From Mesorhizobium erdmanii USDA 3471 (GTDB lineage Bacteria; Pseudomonadota; Alphaproteobacteria; Rhizobiales; Rhizobiaceae), in contig NZ_AXAE01000023.1 of NCBI RefSeq assembly GCF_000472705.1, positions 64,501 to 128,500 on the forward strand: a DNA stretch of 64,000 bases, given 5' to 3'. Positions 35,014 to 42,943 of the stretch are shown piece after piece (position 1 is the first letter of the stretch; every line of letters begins with the position of its first letter). The notes under the pieces are model-generated. The model had not been told where the DNA came from. It saw only the letters and a list, made by a program, of their open reading frames with translations, and searched no databases. A program made the position numbers and the translations under genes.

Positions 35014-35029
35014 GGGTGACGATCTTCAG

Positions 35030-35180
35030 GTGATGCCGGCCTGCAAACGATGGCTTTCCGCTCTTCCCCGTTCTACTGCGTCGCAGTAGAACTGAGCTCA
35101 CGTACCCGAAAGTACGCTCCGCTCGGGTTCTCGGAATCCACCGTTTGCGGCTCTGCCTGACCTGAATCTCGACACCCCTT
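35030..35180. repeat. Large imperfect inverted repeat with central perfect palindrome
   Basis: ATCTTCAGGT and GCAAACGATGG on the left are mirrored by CCACCGTTTGC and ACCTGAATCT on the right. Inside, TTCTACTGCG-T-CGCAGTAGAA (35071-35091) is a perfect palindrome and CGTAC/GTACG forms another small stem. A compact structured intergenic element, probably a dispersed repeat, between the oxidoreductase and the third isomerase gene. Confidence 0.6.
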
Positions 35181-35207
35181 GGCCGAAGGTGATGGGGGAG
35201 GGCGTCG

Positions 35208-36059
35208 ATGAAAATCGGCATGTGCATGTTCTTGTGGACGACAGCGGTGTCGAAGAAGCACGAGCCGCTGCTTCGCGACATCAAGGCGACGGGCTTCGAC
35301 GGTGTCGAGATACCGATCTTTGTCGGGGTACCTGACGATTACAAAAAGCTAGGCGACCTGCTCGATCGCATCGGGCTGGAGCGCACAGCGGTCTCGGCGA
35401 TGGGCGATCCCTCGATGAACCTGATCTCGGCCGATGCGGCAACGCGCAAGGCCGGTGTCGAGTACATGAAATGGGCCGTCGATTGCGCCGATGCGCTTGG
35501 CGCGAGGACGCTGAGCGGACCGTTGCATTCGACGCTTGGCGCCTTCTCCGGCAGCGGGCCGACACCCGCCGAGAAGAACCGTTCCCTCGCCTCGCAACGC
35601 GCCATCGGCGACCATGCCGGCAAGCGCAACGTCACCATCGGGCTGGAGGCGCTGAACCGCTTCGAATGTTATCTTTTCAACACCATGGCGGACCTGTCCG
35701 AGCACATCGACGCCGTCGGCCGGCCGCACATCAAGGCGATGTACGACACTTTTCATGCCAATATCGAGGAGGCCGACCCGATCGGCGCCTATACGAAACA
35801 TCGCAGGAATGTCGTTCATATCCACATATCGGAGAATGATCGTGGCGTGCCGGGGCGCGGCAACATTCCGTGGAAAGAGACTTTCGCGGCCATCCGCAAG
35901 AGCGGCTATGACGACTGGCTGACGATCGAGGCCTTCGGCCGCTCGCTGAAGGATCTGGCGGCGGCGACCAAGGTTTGGCGCGATTTTTCCGAAACGCCGG
36001 AAGCGGTTTATCGGGAGGGGTATAAGCATATCAAGAACGGCTGGAAAAAGGCGGCTTAA
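35208..36059 (+). CDS. Sugar phosphate isomerase/epimerase-family TIM barrel (third of three, tagatose 3-epimerase-like)
   Basis: A 283-residue protein of ketose 3-epimerase size. The opening MKIGMCMFLWTTAV and the metal-ligand segments GLEALNRFECY (Glu), AMYDTFHANIEE (Asp, His), HIHISENDRG (His) and WLTIEAFG (Glu) resemble D-tagatose/D-psicose 3-epimerases. It closes the operon and converges with the phosphonate permease gene. Confidence 0.88.
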   Translation: MKIGMCMFLWTTAVSKKHEPLLRDIKATGFDGVEIPIFVGVPDDYKKLGDLLDRIGLERTAVSAMGDPSMNLISADAATRKAGVEYMKWAVDCADALGARTLSGPLHSTLGAFSGSGPTPAEKNRSLASQRAIGDHAGKRNVTIGLEALNRFECYLFNTMADLSEHIDAVGRPHIKAMYDTFHANIEEADPIGAYTKHRRNVVHIHISENDRGVPGRGNIPWKETFAAIRKSGYDDWLTIEAFGRSLKDLAAATKVWRDFSETPEAVYREGYKHIKNGWKKAA

Positions 36060-36147
36060 GCCCGCTCGTCCTTCGTCATCCTCGGCTCGGCGTCGCGTCG
36101 CTTCGTCCTTGGATGGCGAAGGCAGTGAGGCGCTGACATTGCGCCGG

Positions 36148-37515
36148 CTAACCCTGCTCTGCCTGAAGCCTGTTGTAGTCATGGATGGTGCGGCTGAGCC
36201 TCCGGCGCAGGAAATTCGAGATGTTGTCGAAGATGAAGACAACCAGCAGGATCAACAGCACCATGTAGAAGACGTTGGCCCAGTTGGAGTTGGTGCGCAT
36301 CGCTTCCCAAAGCTTCAGGCCAATGCCGCCAGCACCGACGGCGCCGATGATGGTGGCACCGCGAGTGTTGGATTCCCACTGGTAGAGCGTCTGGCTGATG
36401 AAGACGGGTATGACTTCCGGCATCACGCCGTAGCGCTGCACCAGCAGGCCGTTGGCGCCGGTCGACAGCACGCCCTCGCGCGGCTTGTCGTCGATGTTTT
36501 CCAGCGCCTCGGAATAGGTTTTGCCGAGCGTGCCGATCTCGGTGAAGAAGATCGCGGCACTGCCGGCCAGCGGGCCGGGACCGAAGGCGCGGGTGAAGAA
36601 CAGCGCCCAGATCAGCATGTCGACCGAGCGCATGAAGTCGAAGAAGCGCTTGAGCACCTGGCTGAGCACGCCGCTCGGCGTGATGTTGCGGGCGGCGAAG
36701 AAGGCAAGCGGGAAGGCGACGATGCCGCCGAGCAGCGTGCCCAGGAATGCCATGACGATGGTCTGCAAAAGCTTCGTCCAGACATCGCCGTGCTGCCACT
36801 GGGCGTTGTTCCAGATGTTGTCGCCGGCTAGCGCCAGATTGGATGTGCCGGGCTTGAGTTCAGGCCCTGAAACGATCAGCGAGACCACTTCTCCCGCCGA
36901 TTTGCCGAAGAAGGGCGAACGTGTGTCGAAGACGAAGTTCGCCCAGCCGAGGAAGCGCTTGCGCACCTTGACGCGGTCGACGGTGACGCGCACCTCGCCG
37001 ACGAAGCCCATCTTGGCGACGACCTCGTCGTCATGCACCGTGATCCAGTCCGGCACCGGACCCGCTACCACGGGCTTGCCGCTGGTCAGCGACATCGGCA
37101 CCGTCTGGCCGTTGGCCACGATCGTTGCCAGCGCCTTGTCGAAGGTGACGGATTTTGCCGCGCCGTCGATCAGCACGGTGAAGCTGCCGTCCGGGTTCCT
37201 GATCACCCAGTCAGGGTTCGGGTTTTCGCCAAGCGCTGAAAAGCGCGGGTATCTGGGCGTGATCTCGGGCTGGTCGAGGCGGAACTCCGGCTGCAGATCA
37301 TAGCTGATCCATTGTGTCAGGAAGAGCGGCAGACGCTCCCAATGCGATTCCCGCAGCACTTGCGGCAGGCTGAAGAACCACAGGACATAGACGAGGTAAG
37401 TCAGGATGCCGACGAACAGGAAGAGCGGAGCAAAGCGCTTGTACAGCGGCCGCCGGAACACCTGGGGATAGCGCTCCTCGATCGACAGCATCTCCTGCGC
37501 GGTCATGGTCGCCAT
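36148..37515 (-). CDS. phnE: Phosphonate ABC importer permease PhnE (long form)
   Basis: A 455-residue inner-membrane permease, much longer than the 260-330 residues usual for PhnE. After an N-terminal tail and the first membrane segment (about 32-50) there is a hydrophilic insertion of nearly 200 residues, probably periplasmic, before the conserved transport domain, which has the coupling loop near TGANGLLVQRYGVMPEVIPVF and the family GAVGAGGIGLKL segment. The ATG at 37513-37515 (or 37504-37506) is chosen. It is the last gene of phnC-D-E-E and forms the channel with the other PhnE. Confidence 0.9.
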   Translation of the reverse strand: MATMTAQEMLSIEERYPQVFRRPLYKRFAPLFLFVGILTYLVYVLWFFSLPQVLRESHWERLPLFLTQWISYDLQPEFRLDQPEITPRYPRFSALGENPNPDWVIRNPDGSFTVLIDGAAKSVTFDKALATIVANGQTVPMSLTSGKPVVAGPVPDWITVHDDEVVAKMGFVGEVRVTVDRVKVRKRFLGWANFVFDTRSPFFGKSAGEVVSLIVSGPELKPGTSNLALAGDNIWNNAQWQHGDVWTKLLQTIVMAFLGTLLGGIVAFPLAFFAARNITPSGVLSQVLKRFFDFMRSVDMLIWALFFTRAFGPGPLAGSAAIFFTEIGTLGKTYSEALENIDDKPREGVLSTGANGLLVQRYGVMPEVIPVFISQTLYQWESNTRGATIIGAVGAGGIGLKLWEAMRTNSNWANVFYMVLLILLVVFIFDNISNFLRRRLSRTIHDYNRLQAEQG

Positions 37516-37558
37516 GTTTTGTCTTTCCATTTGACCATGACCTCTTGGACAAAACAGT

Positions 37559-37602
37559 TCCCATTTGTCCGAGAACCCCGGATGCCACTTTTCGCTAACG
37601 TG
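37559..37602. repeat. Copy of rhizobial mosaic repeat between the phnE genes
   Basis: GTCCGAGAACCCCGGATGCC followed by ACTTTTCG is a diverged version of the element at 42897-42943 (CCGAGAACCGGCTTCCACTT). The 110-base gap between the two permease genes has no coding potential otherwise. Confidence 0.4.
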
Positions 37603-37625
37603 GTCTTTCGATTCGGGGTCATGGT

Positions 37626-38597
37626 CTAAGCCCCCATCATAAAGGCCTGTTCGCCGACCAGCTTGCGGCGCAGCCAGGCGGAAAACTGGTCGATGATGAA
37701 GATGGTGGTGAACAGGAGCAGCACCAGCGCCAGCGTCTTGGCGCCGAATCCGCGCGAGATGGATAGCTTCAGTTCTTCGCCGATGCCGCCGCCGCCGACG
37801 GCGCCGATGATGGTCGAGGCGCGCACATTGATCTCGACGCGCAGCAGCGTGTAGGACATGAAATTGGGCAGCACCTGCGGCAGGTCGGCGAAGCGCACCC
37901 GCTCGAACCAATTGCCTCCGACCGCGCGAAGGCCTTCCTCGGCACGCATGTCGATGTTCTCGTTGATTTCGTAGAACAGCTTGCCGAGCGCGCCGATCGA
38001 ATGCAGGCCGATTGCGATGATGGCGGCGATCGGGCCGGTCGAGACGATGGCCGCGAAGAGACCGGCGATGACGATTTCCGGAAAGGCGCGCAGCAGCTCC
38101 ATGAAGCGCTTGACGACCAGCCTCAAAGCGGGGTGGGGCGTCAGGTTGCGCGCCGCGATAAAGGAAAAGGGTACCGCGAAGACGAAGCCGACGAAGGTCG
38201 AGACCAGTGCCACATTGACCGTCGTGATCATGAGCTCGAAATATTCGGGAATGTAGAATCCGCCCCAGACATAGACGCGGCCGAGCGGAAAGTTGAATTC
38301 TTGCGTGCCGGTGTCATGCGGCGAGGCAACGTCGAACAGCGCCCGCCAGACGTCGTTCCAGTCCTTCGGGATGAGCCAGCTCAGGAAATCCAGGATGTGC
38401 GGCAGCCGGTCGAAGAAATGACCGGCATTGGCTTCGTCGGCGAACCACATGCTGGCGAACATGGCGACGAGGAGCAGTCCGACGCCGAGCACCGTGTAGA
38501 ACCGGCGCAGCGACGTCTGGCGTCGCCAGGCATCGGCCATCTGGCGGGTGGCGGCAGAAGGCGTTGTCAAAGAGGGTGCTGTCACGGACAGGGTCAT
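37626..38597 (-). CDS. phnE: Phosphonate ABC importer permease PhnE
   Basis: A 323-residue inner-membrane permease of normal PhnE size, with the family motifs AIGLHSIGALGKLFYE, the coupling loop RAVGGNWFERVRFADLPQVL and the GAVGGGGIGEEL segment. The ATG at 38595-38597 follows the usual start; the frame upstream to 38720 overlaps the hairpins. It works with PhnC, PhnD and the long PhnE to import phosphonates. Confidence 0.93.
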   Translation of the reverse strand: MTLSVTAPSLTTPSAATRQMADAWRRQTSLRRFYTVLGVGLLLVAMFASMWFADEANAGHFFDRLPHILDFLSWLIPKDWNDVWRALFDVASPHDTGTQEFNFPLGRVYVWGGFYIPEYFELMITTVNVALVSTFVGFVFAVPFSFIAARNLTPHPALRLVVKRFMELLRAFPEIVIAGLFAAIVSTGPIAAIIAIGLHSIGALGKLFYEINENIDMRAEEGLRAVGGNWFERVRFADLPQVLPNFMSYTLLRVEINVRASTIIGAVGGGGIGEELKLSISRGFGAKTLALVLLLFTTIFIIDQFSAWLRRKLVGEQAFMMGA

Positions 38598-38624
38598 GAT
38601 CGGAGATGCAAAAAGGGCGGTGCC

Positions 38625-38675
38625 GCCGCATCGGCCCGAAAATCGAAGTCCGATTTTCGGAAAGTCCGATGCGGC
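38625..38675 (-). terminator. Two-tier hairpin after phnD
   Basis: GCCGCATCGG (38625-38634) pairs with CCGATGCGGC (38666-38675) and inside it CCGAAAATCG (38636-38645) pairs with CGATTTTCGG (38651-38660): twenty paired bases. Together with the next hairpin it fills the gap between phnD and the permease genes. Confidence 0.7.
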
Positions 38676-38686
38676 AATCCTAGCTG

Positions 38687-38730
38687 CTAAAGCGTACTTT
38701 GTGCGTCCAAGTGGACGCACGTCGCTTTAG
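38687..38730 (-). terminator. Second two-tier hairpin after phnD
   Basis: CTAAAGCG (38687-38694) pairs with CGCTTTAG (38723-38730), and inside it GTGCGTCC (38701-38708) pairs with GGACGCAC (38713-38720) around loop AAGT. It lies directly after the phnD stop and could protect the phnD message. Confidence 0.7.
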
Positions 38731-38756
38731 TAACGCCACCCTTTCCGATTTCGCCG

Positions 38757-39665
38757 TTAGCCGCCGATGGCCGCCTTACGGGCTTCGACGATGACGTTGT
38801 AGAAGTCCGGCTTCACCGGAACGTAGCCGGTGAAATCGCCACCTTCGACGCCCTCGAAGCAAGCTTTGTCCTTCTTGGGGAGGTCGGTGAAGAAGGCGGC
38901 GAGCTTGGCGGTCATCTCGTCGCCGAGCGCGGCGCGCACGACCAGCGGGCCGTTCGGGATCAGGCCCGAGCGCCAGACTTCGACGAAGTCGTTGGGGTCG
39001 ACGGCGCCCTTGGCGACTTCCTTATGGAAGGTGCCGGAGGTGTAGCCGTTCTTGAAGTCGCCAATGCCGGAGGAATCGTCCACCGCGACATCGACCTTCC
39101 CGTCGCGCACGGCCAGGACGTTGTTCTCGTGGCCGCCATTGAACTGGGTCGAGGCGAAATAGGTCTCGTTCGAGGCGCCGGTGGTCTTCGGAATCTGGGT
39201 CAACGGGATCAGATAGCCGGAGGTCGAATCCGGATCGGCGTAACCGAGCTTCTTGCCCTTGGCCGACTTGATGTCGGTGATGCCGGAGGACTTCAGCGCC
39301 AGGCCGATCGAATAATAGCCCGTGGCGCCGTCGGTCTGCTGCGTTGTGAGGATCGGGGTGACGGCCTTCGGGTCCTTGATGTAGACGCTGGCATAGCCGG
39401 AGGCGCCGAGTTCGGCGAAGTCGAGCGTGCCGCCGAGCAGGCCCTGGATGACGCCGTCATAGTCGGCGGCGGGGAACAGCGAGACCTTCTCGAAGCCGAA
39501 TTCGGCCTTCAGATGGTCGGCCAGGCACTGATAGTTGCGCAGCCGGTCGGTTTCGTTTTCACCGCCGAGAATGCCGACCCGGAATTCCTTCATGTCGGCG
39601 GCGTGGGCCATGTTGGTTGCCATGGCGAGCACCGAAACGGCGCTGAAAACCATCTTCCTGAACAT
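38757..39665 (-). CDS. phnD: Phosphonate-binding periplasmic protein PhnD
   Basis: A 302-residue secreted binding protein with a signal peptide (about 1-22, ending MAHAAD). The mature protein starts KEFRVGILGGENETDRLRNY, with PhnD-type features FAELGASGYASVYI and YADPDSTSGYLIP, which form the phosph(on)ate pocket. It lies between phnC and the two phnE genes. The ligand is presumably alkyl- or aminoalkylphosphonates, later degraded by the C-P lyase encoded upstream. Confidence 0.93.
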   Translation of the reverse strand: MFRKMVFSAVSVLAMATNMAHAADMKEFRVGILGGENETDRLRNYQCLADHLKAEFGFEKVSLFPAADYDGVIQGLLGGTLDFAELGASGYASVYIKDPKAVTPILTTQQTDGATGYYSIGLALKSSGITDIKSAKGKKLGYADPDSTSGYLIPLTQIPKTTGASNETYFASTQFNGGHENNVLAVRDGKVDVAVDDSSGIGDFKNGYTSGTFHKEVAKGAVDPNDFVEVWRSGLIPNGPLVVRAALGDEMTAKLAAFFTDLPKKDKACFEGVEGGDFTGYVPVKPDFYNVIVEARKAAIGG

Positions 39666-39767
39666 CTGTCATTTCTCCTGTAGGCTCCGGCCCCGCGCCG
39701 GCAGCGTTCTTGATCTCAACAAGTGCCCTTGACGCGGGCGGACGATCCAGGCCGCTCTTGCTTGAAC

Positions 39768-40625
39768 TCAGTAACCTGGGAATGCAGGTTCGAGCGGTCC
39801 GGCGGATGCTGCAATCTTGTGCTTGAAGGCAACGCTGGTGGAGGTGATTGCCTCGGAGATTTCGCTGCCACTGGCGTCGGCGCCATAGACGAGACGCACC
39901 GCCTCGCGGTTGAGTTCTTCGGGCGGGCCGTCGAAGACGACCTTGCCGGCGGACATGCCGATGATGCGGTTGCAATAGGCGCGGGCGGTATCCAGCGTAT
40001 GCAGATTGGTGACGACGGTAATGCCTTCGCGCAGATTGATGTCCTGCAGCGAATCCATCACCACCTTGGCGTTGAGCGGGTCGAGCGAGGCGATCGGCTC
40101 GTCGGCGAGGATCACTTTTGGCTGCTGCATCAGGGCACGGGCGATGGCGACGCGCTGCTGCTGGCCGCCAGACAGCGTGCCGGCGGGCTGAAGTGCGGTG
40201 CGGGCGATGTCGAGCCGCTCGAGGGCCGCGACGGCCTCGGCACATTCGGCGCGCGAGAACATGCCGAGAAGGTTCGACAGGGTCGAGCGGTGGTTCAACT
40301 TGCCAAGCAGCACGTTGGTCAGCACGTCGAGGCGCGGCACCAGGTTGAACTGCTGGAAGATCATGGCGCAGTCGCGTTGCCAGCGCCGCAGCGGCGAGCC
40401 TCGCAACTGGGAGACCTCGGCGCCGTCAAAAAAAATTGACCCCTGGCTGGGGTCGACGAGACGGTTGATCATGCGAAGAAGGGTCGATTTGCCGGCGCCC
40501 GAACGGCCGATGACGCCGACCATCTGGCCCTGCGGAATCGAGATGTTGACGTCGCTGACGGCGGTGTTCTTGCCAAATCGTCGGCTGACGCCGCGGATTT
40601 CGAGCGTGGCAGAGCTTGCTGACAT
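39768..40625 (-). CDS. phnC: Phosphonate ABC importer ATPase PhnC
   Basis: A 285-residue ATPase with Walker A GRSGAGKST, signature LSGGQQQR and Walker B VILADEPIASLDP, the latter close to the standard PhnC wording. The switch segment reads TNLHTLD, with His in place of the expected sequence context, as usual in PhnC. The start at 40623-40625 is preferred to upstream in-frame codons. It opens the transporter part of the phosphonate locus. Confidence 0.93.
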   Translation of the reverse strand: MSASSATLEIRGVSRRFGKNTAVSDVNISIPQGQMVGVIGRSGAGKSTLLRMINRLVDPSQGSIFFDGAEVSQLRGSPLRRWQRDCAMIFQQFNLVPRLDVLTNVLLGKLNHRSTLSNLLGMFSRAECAEAVAALERLDIARTALQPAGTLSGGQQQRVAIARALMQQPKVILADEPIASLDPLNAKVVMDSLQDINLREGITVVTNLHTLDTARAYCNRIIGMSAGKVVFDGPPEELNREAVRLVYGADASGSEISEAITSTSVAFKHKIAASAGPLEPAFPGY

Positions 40626-40754
40626 GAGCAGGTTCCAGTGCGGACCATATTGATCGTCAGGCTCTCGCCTAACGCAGGCACATGAACCTGCCATGTCGCC
40701 ACCATGTCAGTTTTGTTACGCTCCACAGGCGTGAGGGCTGAAGCGGGTCGCGCT

Positions 40755-41465
40755 TCAGCCGAGCACCAGCAATTCCTCGAAATGCTTCATGTCGCGGAAG
40801 GCGCAGAAGGCAGGCGACTTGATCTCGATCACCGGAGCCTGCCTTGCGAACAGTGCCAGGCAATCGTTGAACAGGGCCTGCCACGCGCCGGCCCTGTCGT
40901 CGGCCAGACGCTGGATCTGATAGGCGAAGGTGATGTGGAAGACGTAGGCGTCGTGATCGGGGTGCCGATAGCCGAACGGTGCCGCCAGCGCATCGCGCCA
41001 TTGACGCATGACGCGCACGTCGTCGTCTGTCGCGCCGGAGACGGTAAGGCCCGTGGGCACGATTTCGACCACCTTGATGTTGAATGGGCCGGCACCCTGG
41101 AAGCCTTTCAGGCGCTCCAGATAGAGGCGGGTCATGGCATCGATGCTGGTGTCGAGCGGGACGTCCTGCGGCCAGTAGGGCAGGCGGCGGCGATATTCGA
41201 TGATGCCCTGGAACAGCGTCATATGCAGGCTGGAGACGGGGGTGAAGGCGAGCCGGTCGGCGTCGGGCAGGGCCAGCATCTTCTCGCGTACAGCAAGCAC
41301 CACGGCTTCGGAGGGCGAGCCGCCGACCAGATGGCTGACGACGGTGTTGCCGGGCTCGGTCAGGAAATTGCCTGATGTGTCGTAGCGTGTGCCGAGATGC
41401 ACCGGGGTGGTGGGGTTCGAGCCGGCAAAGAATCCGGCGAGCGAGGGTCTGACGGTGTCGAGCAT
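40755..41465 (-). CDS. DUF1868-family protein, 2H-phosphoesterase-like
   Basis: A 236-residue protein with two H-x-T/S-type motifs, SSLHMTLFQG (about 80-89) and YVFHITFAYQ (about 175-184), the pattern of 2H phosphoesterases, which open cyclic phosphodiesters. I place it in DUF1868 on the basis of the N-terminal RYDTSGNFLTEPGNTVVSHL region. It lies between the acetyltransferase gene and phnC in the C-P lyase locus. A related but different 2H family (DUF1045) is known in other phn operons. A role in processing the cyclic ribose phosphate made by C-P lyase is an attractive inference. Confidence 0.75.
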   Translation of the reverse strand: MLDTVRPSLAGFFAGSNPTTPVHLGTRYDTSGNFLTEPGNTVVSHLVGGSPSEAVVLAVREKMLALPDADRLAFTPVSSLHMTLFQGIIEYRRRLPYWPQDVPLDTSIDAMTRLYLERLKGFQGAGPFNIKVVEIVPTGLTVSGATDDDVRVMRQWRDALAAPFGYRHPDHDAYVFHITFAYQIQRLADDRAGAWQALFNDCLALFARQAPVIEIKSPAFCAFRDMKHFEELLVLG

Positions 41466-41551
41466 GGCAATCTCCTTGGGGAGATGGCGTCCTGTCCGAG
41501 TCCTGTGTCAAGGATATGAACGGGCCTCTACTATGACGGCGATGTGAGAGA

Positions 41552-42169
41552 CTATCCCTCGTATTTCTCCAGAAACGCCCCGGCCGACAGTTCGCGAAAA
41601 TCGTTCAGTGACGCGCGCAGCCTGGCATGGTCCCAGTCCCACCAGGCGAGCGCCTGGTAGCGCTCGGCGGTGCGGCGGTCGAAGCGCTCGCGGATCGGCT
41701 TGGCCGGCACGCCGGCGACGATCGTGTAGGGTGCGACATCCTTTGAAACCACCGCACCGGCGCCGACCGCCGCGCCATCACCAATGGTGACGCCGGGCAG
41801 CACCGTCGAGCCGTGGCCGAGCCAGGTGTCATGGCCGATGGTGACGCGCTTGGCGCGGCGCTCCGCGAAAAATTCGCTCTCATGCTCGGCGTCGTCCCAA
41901 TAGTCCGAGGCGCGGTAGGTGAAATGGTGCAGTGTCGGCCGCCAGGTTGGGTGGTTGGTGGCATTGAGGCGCACGCTTGCCGCGATGTTGGCAAACTTGC
42001 CGATCGTCGCACACCAGACGGCGCAATCCTGCATCATGTAGGAATAGTCGCCGAGCTCGCTCTCCGAAACTCGGCTGCGGTCGGCGATCTCGGTCCAGCG
42101 GCCGAGCGTCGAGTTGTGCACTTCCGCGGTCGAGTGGACCAGCGGCGTCTCCGACAGTTTTCTGCTCAT
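41552..42169 (-). CDS. Hexapeptide-repeat acetyltransferase of the phosphonate locus
   Basis: A 205-residue left-handed beta-helix acyltransferase. Hexapeptide-type turns run from about 14 to 170, with the active-site-type segment RVTIGHDTWLGHGSTVLPGV and GAGAVVSKDVAPYTIVAGVPAKPIRERF. A conserved hexapeptide transferase family (related to DapH/GlmU acetyltransferases) is characteristic of phn operons and may N-acetylate aminoalkylphosphonates, like PhnO in other bacteria. It overlaps phnL by four bases. Confidence 0.88.
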   Translation of the reverse strand: MSRKLSETPLVHSTAEVHNSTLGRWTEIADRSRVSESELGDYSYMMQDCAVWCATIGKFANIAASVRLNATNHPTWRPTLHHFTYRASDYWDDAEHESEFFAERRAKRVTIGHDTWLGHGSTVLPGVTIGDGAAVGAGAVVSKDVAPYTIVAGVPAKPIRERFDRRTAERYQALAWWDWDHARLRASLNDFRELSAGAFLEKYEG

Positions 42170-42873
42170 GCGGCGAGTTTTCCCGGCGCGAAAGCGGTGA
42201 CGTCGATGATGCGGTCGGCCACCGCTTCGCGCACATCGTGGTCGTGGAAGATGCCGAGCAGGGCAACGTGAGCCGTCTTCTTGGCGGCGATGAGTTCGAT
42301 GACCACGTCGCGGTTTTTGGCGTCGAGCGAGGCGGTCGGCTCGTCGAGCAGCAGGATCGGATGCTCGGTGATGAAGCCGCGCGCGATGTTGACGCGCTGC
42401 TGCTCGCCGCCGGAGAAAGTCGCCGGCGGCAGCGCCCAGAGCTTTTCCGGCAAGTTGAGCTGCGCCAACAGCGCGCGTGCCTTGCCCCTGGCCGCCTCGC
42501 GGTCCTCGCCGCGTTCGACCAGCGGCTCGGCGACGACATCGAGCGCCGACACGCGCGGCACGGTGCGCAGAAACTGGCTGACATAACCGATCGTTTGCCG
42601 GCGTATGGAAAGCACGGTGCGCGGGCTGGCATGGGCGAGGTCGATCAGTCCGCCCTCGTGATTGACGATGATCTGGCCTTCATCGACGGCATAATTGCCG
42701 TAGAGCATTTTCAGGATCGAGCTCTTGCCGGCACCGGAGGGGCCGCCGAGCACGGTGCATTCGCCAGCCTTGATGGAGAAGGAAACCCCCGCGACAACGG
42801 GCAGTTTGATGCCATCGCGCAAATGCATGGTGAAGCTCTTGGCGACGTCGGAAACAACGAGCGGGGTTGGCAT
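42166..42873 (-). CDS. phnL: C-P lyase subunit PhnL (ABC-type ATPase)
   Basis: A 235-residue ABC-type protein of the C-P lyase system. Walker A is GGPSGAGKSS, signature FSGGEQQR, Walker B LLLDEPTASLD, and the switch is FHDHD. PhnL and PhnK associate with the PhnGHIJ core rather than with a membrane channel. The ATG at 42871-42873 is used; the frame upstream falls in a repeat. The gap to phnK is 68 bases, in an otherwise overlapping operon. Confidence 0.93.
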   Translation of the reverse strand: MPTPLVVSDVAKSFTMHLRDGIKLPVVAGVSFSIKAGECTVLGGPSGAGKSSILKMLYGNYAVDEGQIIVNHEGGLIDLAHASPRTVLSIRRQTIGYVSQFLRTVPRVSALDVVAEPLVERGEDREAARGKARALLAQLNLPEKLWALPPATFSGGEQQRVNIARGFITEHPILLLDEPTASLDAKNRDVVIELIAAKKTAHVALLGIFHDHDVREAVADRIIDVTAFAPGKLAA

Positions 42874-42896
42874 GTCAAAGTCCTTTGCTTTGCCGC

Positions 42897-42943
42897 ATGA
42901 TCTGATCCGAGAACCGGCTTCCACTTTTCGGGATCATGCGGCT
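42897..42943. repeat. Rhizobial mosaic repeat between phnK and phnL
   Basis: CATGATCTGATCCGAGAACC followed by GGCTTCCACTTTTCGGGATC and ATGCGG is a well-known intergenic element type in rhizobia, with dyad ends CATGATC/GATCATG (42897-42903 and 42934-42940). It occupies the only non-overlapping junction within the phnG-to-acetyltransferase run. Confidence 0.6.

Noticed and set aside
40693..40709. Two ATGTC repeats 11 bases apart before phnC, resembling a Pho box
   Set aside because: The repeats face away from phnC, one copy ends in G rather than A, and there is no clear -10; too weak beside the good box at 47311-47328.
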